DNA from: an uncultured Muribaculaceae bacterium
GTDB taxonomy: Bacteria; Bacteroidota; Bacteroidia; Bacteroidales; Muribaculaceae
NCBI GenBank assembly: GCA_910586475.1
Contig: CAJUHM010000019.1
Location: 1-37,697, forward strand
DNA length: 37,697 nucleotides
Direction of reading: 5' to 3'
Shown here: one piece after another, positions 32,831 through 37,697 of the stretch
Numbering within the stretch: the stretch's first letter is position 1
Layout: the number at the start of each line of letters is the position of its first letter
Position numbers and translations under genes: made by a program
The notes under the pieces: generated by a model
What the model saw: only the letters and a program-made list of their open reading frames with translations
Database searches by the model: none
What the model was told of the DNA's origin: nothing

Positions 32831-32867
32831 CTACTTGCAGGGCTCCGAAACGGTGGTCTGCAAGTAG
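32831..32867 (+). terminator. 10-bp hairpin after thiC
   Basis: CTACTTGCAG (32831-32840) and CTGCAAGTAG (32858-32867) are perfect inverted repeats with a 17-base loop, 14 bases after the thiC stop. There is no T-tract, so it may be a weak terminator or an mRNA-end stabiliser. Confidence 0.5.
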
Positions 32868-32965
32868 TCTTCAAACCTATCAACTGCTTTTCTATTCTGC
32901 AATCGTGTTGATTGCCTGAAATTATAATACAATCCTATTTAACTGTTTTTTGATTTATTCAATTC

Positions 32966-33520
32966 ATGAAATCAATACTACGAAGAGTTTTCTTCTGTGC
33001 CATTATATCCATTTCCTGGATGTCGGCAAGCGGACAACGCCTCGCAATTAAAACCAACACGCTCGATTGGCTGATCCAGTCACCGAATCTGTCACTGGAG
33101 GCCAGACTGAATCGACACCTCACGATTGACCTTGGAATCGCATGCAACCCGATTAAAAGGACCATATATTCACCGAAATTAAGTCTGCGCAACTTCCGCA
33201 TTCATCCGGAACTACGCTATTGGTTCAATCGTCCTATGGCGCGTCATTTTGCAGGGATAGCACTTGAAGCCGGATCTTTTGATCTGAGATTCAACAACCG
33301 TCACTTGACAGGCGACGGTGTTGCTGCAGGCATCACCTATGGCTACGCTCTTGTACTCAGCCGGCATTGGAACGTTGAGTTTTCAATAGGTGCCGGACTG
33401 GCAAAAGTCTGGGGAGTTGACTATCGCGATCCTGACAAGCGTCCGGATACCCGCAACATGAACAAATGGGTTCCAGTGCCGATCGGCACCGGTGTAACGT
33501 TTTCTTACATATTCAAATAA
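32966..33520 (+). CDS. DUF3575 outer-membrane beta-barrel protein
   Basis: The 184-residue protein has a signal peptide (about 1-23, SWMSASGQ) and matches the DUF3575 family of Bacteroidetes: RLAIKTNTLDWLIQSPNLSL, IDLGIACNPIKR, FRIHPELRYWFNRPMARHFA and a C-terminus ending VTFSYIFK. It is predicted to be a small barrel of the outer membrane. DUF3575 genes often precede a protein with OmpA-like features and sit in surface-structure loci; the same order is seen here. The next gene begins 2 bases after its stop. Function is unknown. Confidence 0.85.
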   Translation: MKSILRRVFFCAIISISWMSASGQRLAIKTNTLDWLIQSPNLSLEARLNRHLTIDLGIACNPIKRTIYSPKLSLRNFRIHPELRYWFNRPMARHFAGIALEAGSFDLRFNNRHLTGDGVAAGITYGYALVLSRHWNVEFSIGAGLAKVWGVDYRDPDKRPDTRNMNKWVPVPIGTGVTFSYIFK

Positions 33521-33522
33521 TC

Positions 33523-35577
33523 ATGGGAATGGGACAAAAAAATATCAAAACGTGGCTTGCCATAGCCGCAGCCGCTTCTGCGATAGCGCTTCCTGCATTC
33601 GCTCGCGACATCAACGTACGTGGTATAGTGACTGACCCCTCGGGTGCGCCCCTGAAAGGTGTGACAATTTACGACGCCAACACCGACCATCTGCTGGCCA
33701 GCACAAATGAAGAGGGTAAATATCTGGTGATTATTGACTCGGAAGGAAAACTCCTGTTTTCGATTCTCGGCATGGAGGACTCGGAAGTTCCGGTTGAAGG
33801 ACGTCTCGCTGTCGATGTGACTCTGACGCGTTCGGCGATCACTCTCGGAGAGGTACTTGTCAAAGGAAAAAGCAAACTGAAAGTTGTTGCTCCTGAACCA
33901 ACCGATATCGAAATAAAAGGCAACTATGCCCACATTAAGACACGCGTAAAAGTGCCCGGGCATCTTTTCAACTCATCGACCAGGCTTATCATCCAGCCGG
34001 CTCTCTACAACGTGACCGAAGGCCGCCGGTGGTTCCTAAAACCCCTTGTCTATGATGGCAAACGCTATAACATCACTCAGGAACGAATGTATGATTTCAA
34101 ACCTGAATCCGATCCGCTGTCTAGCTACGTGACACTAAAGAACCAGTCTGCCGGAGGCAATGACATCATAACATGGAGCGACTCAGTCTATCTGAAGAAT
34201 CCCGAACAAGATTTCTACTGCGACATGATGATGGCAATGGAAGACTATAATAAGGTCTTCTATCGCGACACTACCCGGATCGCACAAGGAACAATCAACC
34301 CTCTCCGCTTTTTCCGATATAGTATTCTCGGATCGGAAGTAAAGGATTCGACATATTTCCCGACCCCCGAAATGCAGATGCGCGACACGAAAGGAGACGT
34401 TAAAATCACATTCCGGGTAAACGAGACGACCCTCGACATGAACTACGCCGACAACCGCCGTGAGATGAACGCTCTTCTTGCCCAGCTGAAAGAATTTGAG
34501 GACAATCCCGACGCGGCCATAAAGAGTTTTGCGATCAATGGCACGGCATCTCCGGAAGGCTCCTATGACCATAATGTCAATCTGTCGAAGAAACGTATGC
34601 GTTCGGCACTGGACATCATCAACGAAAACCTGTCGCCCTCGACACGCCGATATATCGAAATGACGAGCGACGCGAAAGTCGAAAACTGGGAAGCTCTCGT
34701 TGACATCCTGCGTGCGGAAAACGAAAATGACAAGGCCGACGAAATCGAGAGTATCCTCAAGAAATACAGCGGTATCGCAGCCCAGGGCAACGCCATCAAG
34801 CGTCTCCCCTACTACAATTCGGTTCTTCGCGAACAGTATCTTCCCAAGCTGCGCAGAGTAAGTTATGAGTATGTCACCTCAGAATTCCGTTACCTGACCG
34901 ACGATGAAATCGCGGAAGTCTATGCGACAAACCCGAACTCTCTGACCCGCTATGAGTTTTTCCGTCTTTACAGATATGTGGCCAAGACTCCGGAAGAAAA
35001 AGAGACCTATCTGAAAAAAGCGCTTGAAGTCCATCCCAAATTTCTGGTTGCGGCCAACGACCTTTCCGCAATGTATCTTGAAAGAAATGAACCTCATCCG
35101 GAACTACTCGAACCATTTGTCAAACCGGGTGCTAAGAAAATCCCGACGGAAGCAAAAAGCAACCTCGTGGCAGCTTACCTTGCAACACAGCAGTACCTCC
35201 GTGCGGACTCTATTGCGGAAGAACTTCCGGACACACCCGAGTACCACAAGACAAAACTCTATGTCGATGTCCTGAATGGACGTTTCGAAAATGCTATTCA
35301 GGAAGTCTCGGAAGAATCGCCGGTAAATGAGGTAGTGCTCCTGCTTGCACTCAAAGCCAACGACCGAGCGTGGTCAATGGCCCAGAAGCTGGGAAACAGC
35401 CCCGAGGAAGAATACCTGAAGGCCATTGCCGCAAACCGTGTCGACGAATACATGGCCGCAATGAGCCATCTTGAAAACGCGCTGCGACTGAAACCGGAAC
35501 TGCGCGACATCGCCAAAATCGACGGCGACATTATCGAACTTTTAGAAGACCTTGAAGGAAAGGAGGTTGACGAATGA
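33523..35577 (+). CDS. Exported carboxypeptidase-regulatory/OmpA-like/TPR-like protein
   Basis: From ATG 33523 the frame encodes 684 residues: a signal peptide (about 10-28, IALPAFA), a carboxypeptidase-D regulatory beta domain (about 30-118, NVRGIVTDPSGAPLKGVTIY ... LGEVLVKGK), and a central region with an OmpA-like pattern (about 295-385, FRVNETTLDMNYADN, NGTASPEGSYDHNVNLSKKR). The C-terminal ~280 residues are helical and TPR-like, with phrases such as TYLKKALEVHPKFLVAANDL. No transmembrane barrel is visible. It probably sits in the periplasm tied to peptidoglycan and linking the two flanking barrel proteins (inference). It is 2 bases after DUF3575 and overlaps the next gene by 4 bases. Confidence 0.8.
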   Translation: MGMGQKNIKTWLAIAAAASAIALPAFARDINVRGIVTDPSGAPLKGVTIYDANTDHLLASTNEEGKYLVIIDSEGKLLFSILGMEDSEVPVEGRLAVDVTLTRSAITLGEVLVKGKSKLKVVAPEPTDIEIKGNYAHIKTRVKVPGHLFNSSTRLIIQPALYNVTEGRRWFLKPLVYDGKRYNITQERMYDFKPESDPLSSYVTLKNQSAGGNDIITWSDSVYLKNPEQDFYCDMMMAMEDYNKVFYRDTTRIAQGTINPLRFFRYSILGSEVKDSTYFPTPEMQMRDTKGDVKITFRVNETTLDMNYADNRREMNALLAQLKEFEDNPDAAIKSFAINGTASPEGSYDHNVNLSKKRMRSALDIINENLSPSTRRYIEMTSDAKVENWEALVDILRAENENDKADEIESILKKYSGIAAQGNAIKRLPYYNSVLREQYLPKLRRVSYEYVTSEFRYLTDDEIAEVYATNPNSLTRYEFFRLYRYVAKTPEEKETYLKKALEVHPKFLVAANDLSAMYLERNEPHPELLEPFVKPGAKKIPTEAKSNLVAAYLATQQYLRADSIAEELPDTPEYHKTKLYVDVLNGRFENAIQEVSEESPVNEVVLLLALKANDRAWSMAQKLGNSPEEEYLKAIAANRVDEYMAAMSHLENALRLKPELRDIAKIDGDIIELLEDLEGKEVDE

Positions 35578-37671
35578 CTACAGCTAAAATAACAAAATCA
35601 GTCTGTGCGGCACTTCTTTTTTGTCCGCTTTCAATTCTGGCATCTACCCAAAATTCCGCGCTAAGCGAACAGCGAGACTCGACTATGAATGCTCTCGACT
35701 ATGTTTTGCAGCGCCCCAATCCGAATCCAAGATTTGAAACAAAGAAATTCGGCGATCACCTTTTTCTTTCAGGATCGATTGGACCTGACTGGATGAGAAG
35801 CAACGACGGTGCGACCGGAATCGGTTCGGAAACCGGAATGCGCGCCGAAATATCCGTCGGCGACTGGATCACTCCAGTCCACGGATGGCGCTTCACGCTT
35901 GGTGCCGGACGGCATTCAGGCGTCGATGGATCCAAACCTTACTTTCTCGGGGCCTCAATCGATTACATGATGAATCTCTCGGCACTCGTAAGGGGTGAAA
36001 AACCTTCACGCCGTTTTGAAATCATGGCTCTTGGAGGCGTTGAGCTTGAAGCACTTCACAAATCCGGAGCGGGAACAAAAATGGCCGCAGGGCTCCACAT
36101 TGGCTTTCAGCCGCGACTCTATCTGTCGAATACGACCTACCTGTTTCTTGAGCCGAGATTCGGATTCTACTCCGACAATCTTGATTTAGTCTCGACATGG
36201 CATCGTTTCGACTGGAATGCATCTCTGCTTATCGGCCTCGGCTATCGGATCAATCCGCGTCCGGGATTCCACAGAGACAACTCTCTCTTTGACAGCGAAC
36301 GGTTCGGCGACAATATGTTCATCAGTGTTTCCGGAGGATTATCACGCCTGATGAAGAATGTCAATGACTATTCAAACAAATTCGGAGGACTTGGTGCTCT
36401 TTCTATCGGAAAATGGTTTACACCCTGCTCTGGACTCCGCCTGACAGCATCCGGAACAGAGGTAAAAGAAAAGAGATATGACAATCGCATCGTGGCAATC
36501 GGCGACATCGACTATCTCTGGAATCTCAATTCGACTCTCAACGGATTTGACCCTGACCGTAAAATCGAAGGCAATGTTGTCATCGGTGTTTCCGGAGCAT
36601 TTGCATCTGGCAGAGGCAAAAAATTCAGCCCGGGTGTACATGCAGGTTTTCAGGGGATCTGGAACATCAACCGCCATTTCGCAATCTATCTCGAACCTGC
36701 GCTGCGCTATTTCGGAGGCAATCTCTCGCCCTCAGGAGCGAAGCGAAATGTTTTTACAACCTTGAATCTGGGTCTGACTTATCGCAACGGGACCGGATCG
36801 GAACGTCGCTACATAAATGAACAGTTCATTGAAGAGGACTTCCGGAATTCCAATAAATGGTTTTTTGAAGTAGTCGGCGGTGTGTTTATGCGTAGCCGCA
36901 TCTGGAGCTCAAACCACACTGTGGCGATCGGCCTCGGCAAATGGTTCCTTCCGGAAAGCGGATGGCGTCTGACCGGCGAATATGACTATTTGAGCACCAA
37001 TAAGTACCGGTCGATCTCGATAGGCGCCGACTATCTTGCAAATCTGACCACACTCGCTGCAGGATTCGATGATGAACGCATATTTGACCTCAGCGCTTTC
37101 ATCGGACTCTCGGCAGGCGGAGCCCACTACCAGACAGTGAACAACAAATTCGTCTGGGGTCCACGCGCCGGCTTGCGTGCGGCATTCCGTCTTTCGCAGA
37201 GTCTCGACATTGTTCTCGAACCGCGTCTTCAGGCAATGCGTATCCCTGGCTACGCACGCTCTTTCACTCCGGCATTCTTCGCTCAGGCCGGTCTAAGCTA
37301 TAAGTTCGGCCAGATGCATAAAAAACGCGGCGATGACGGCTCAGTTCTCATTATGGACGATTTCAACCGAAACTTTGTTTCAGCATCGTTCGGTCCTTCG
37401 CTTTTCAGCGAGACATTCGTCACAAGCCACAAGACAGTCTCCTGGGCAGTGGACGCGTCAGTTGGTCGTTGGTTCACCAATGTTTCGGGAGTCCAGTTCG
37501 GGCTCAGTTATGACTTTATCGACCGCTACTGGTCGCCGGACTACCTTAACGTCGGAACTCTCCATCTTGACTACCTTCTTAACATGACAACACTCGTAAC
37601 GGGTAACACCCGCTCGAAATTCAGTCTCGCAGGACTTGTCGGACTCGGGCTCGGCTGGAGCAACGATGCCG
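35574..37671 (+). CDS. Giant multi-module outer-membrane barrel protein (3' end missing)
   Basis: The visible 699 residues have a signal peptide (about 1-24, LSILASTQ) and at least four tandem modules of about 175-185 residues, each a string of beta strands. Two landmarks recur in register: a G-x-W-x-T/L-P-x-x-G-W/L-R motif at about residues 96, 279, 455 and 631 (GDWITPVHGWR, GKWFTPCSGLR, GKWFLPESGWR, GRWFTNVSGVQ), and a D-Y-x-x-N-L/M motif at about 130, 313, 486 and 666 (DYMMNL, DYLWNL, DYLANL, DYLLNM). A third element, LEPR or LEPA, occurs in the first three modules. Each module resembles an 8-stranded small barrel. The true C-terminus is lost: the reading frame runs into adapter from 37672. 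It overlaps the preceding gene by 4 bases. Confidence 0.85.
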
Positions 37672-37697
37672 AGATCGGAAGAGCACACGTCTGAACT
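37672..37697 (+). other. Illumina TruSeq adapter sequence at the contig end
   Basis: The final 26 bases match the start of the TruSeq read-1 adapter, which begins AGATCGGAAGAGCACACGTC. They are not genomic. The translated tail IGRAHV is the well-known protein signature of this contaminant, and its reverse-strand counterpart (MCSSDL) also appears. The last real base is at or just before 37671. Confidence 0.97.

Noticed and set aside
37458..37688. Minus-strand ORF beginning MCSSDLGI
   Set aside because: Its start lies in adapter sequence; this is a classic artefact.
1..37697. tRNA, rRNA or CRISPR arrays
   Set aside because: No clover-leaf pattern, rRNA-like stretch or regularly spaced direct repeat was seen in any gap.

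Overview
The window looks like chromosomal DNA of a Bacteroidales bacterium, most likely a gut Muribaculaceae-type organism (inference; no marker gene such as 16S is present). Several signs agree. Many genes are preceded by the Bacteroidetes -7 promoter motif TAnnTTTG, there are few strong Shine-Dalgarno sequences, and the gene content includes DUF3127, DUF3575, a secreted C10 protease and GH29 with a Bacteroidetes-type transglutaminase. The right-hand end is a contig end: the last 26 bases (37672-37697) are Illumina TruSeq adapter, not genome.

Layout. (1) 1-5550 is an accessory, eroded zone. It holds the C-terminal piece of an IS4-family transposase, a secreted C10 (streptopain-like) protease, three small minus-strand ORFs of which two are frameshifted, an AT-rich plus-strand pair of unknown genes (one secreted, one membrane), a frameshifted ClpP-like remnant and a small membrane protein. 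(2) 5635-9491: glutamine-dependent NAD synthetase (minus), diverging from a small outer-membrane barrel gene and purT. (3) 9756-11914: an RNA methyltransferase and radA operon (minus), diverging from (4) 11994-15867, rfbD, prfC and aspartate kinase. (5) 16044-19211: thrC, a small conserved protein, a PlsC-like acyltransferase and a nitrilase-family amidase. (6) 19287-21631: a WG-repeat exported protein, then a DUF3127 protein with an SSB-like acidic tip. (7) 21719-26236: GH29 alpha-L-fucosidase, cutC and an exported transglutaminase-like protein, tightly packed. (8) 26442-32817: a DEAD-box RNA helicase followed by thiD, thiS, tenI, thiE, thiG and thiC. (9) 32966-37671: a DUF3575 barrel, a carboxypeptidase-regulatory/OmpA/TPR-like protein and a giant outer-membrane protein built from repeated barrel modules, cut by the contig end.

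How they work together. Most of the window is housekeeping metabolism (NAD, purine, threonine/aspartate family, rhamnose, thiamine) arranged in short operons. The thiamine cluster carries thiC, thiD, thiE, thiG, thiS and tenI, but thiH and thiF are not in it and no TPP riboswitch is visible. The most novel-looking unit is the terminal three-gene outer-membrane locus, whose genes are spaced by 2 bases or overlap and whose last gene is a tandem array of about 180-residue beta-barrel-like repeats. The most eroded part is 2690-5170, where minus-strand fragments flank an AT-rich intact gene pair.
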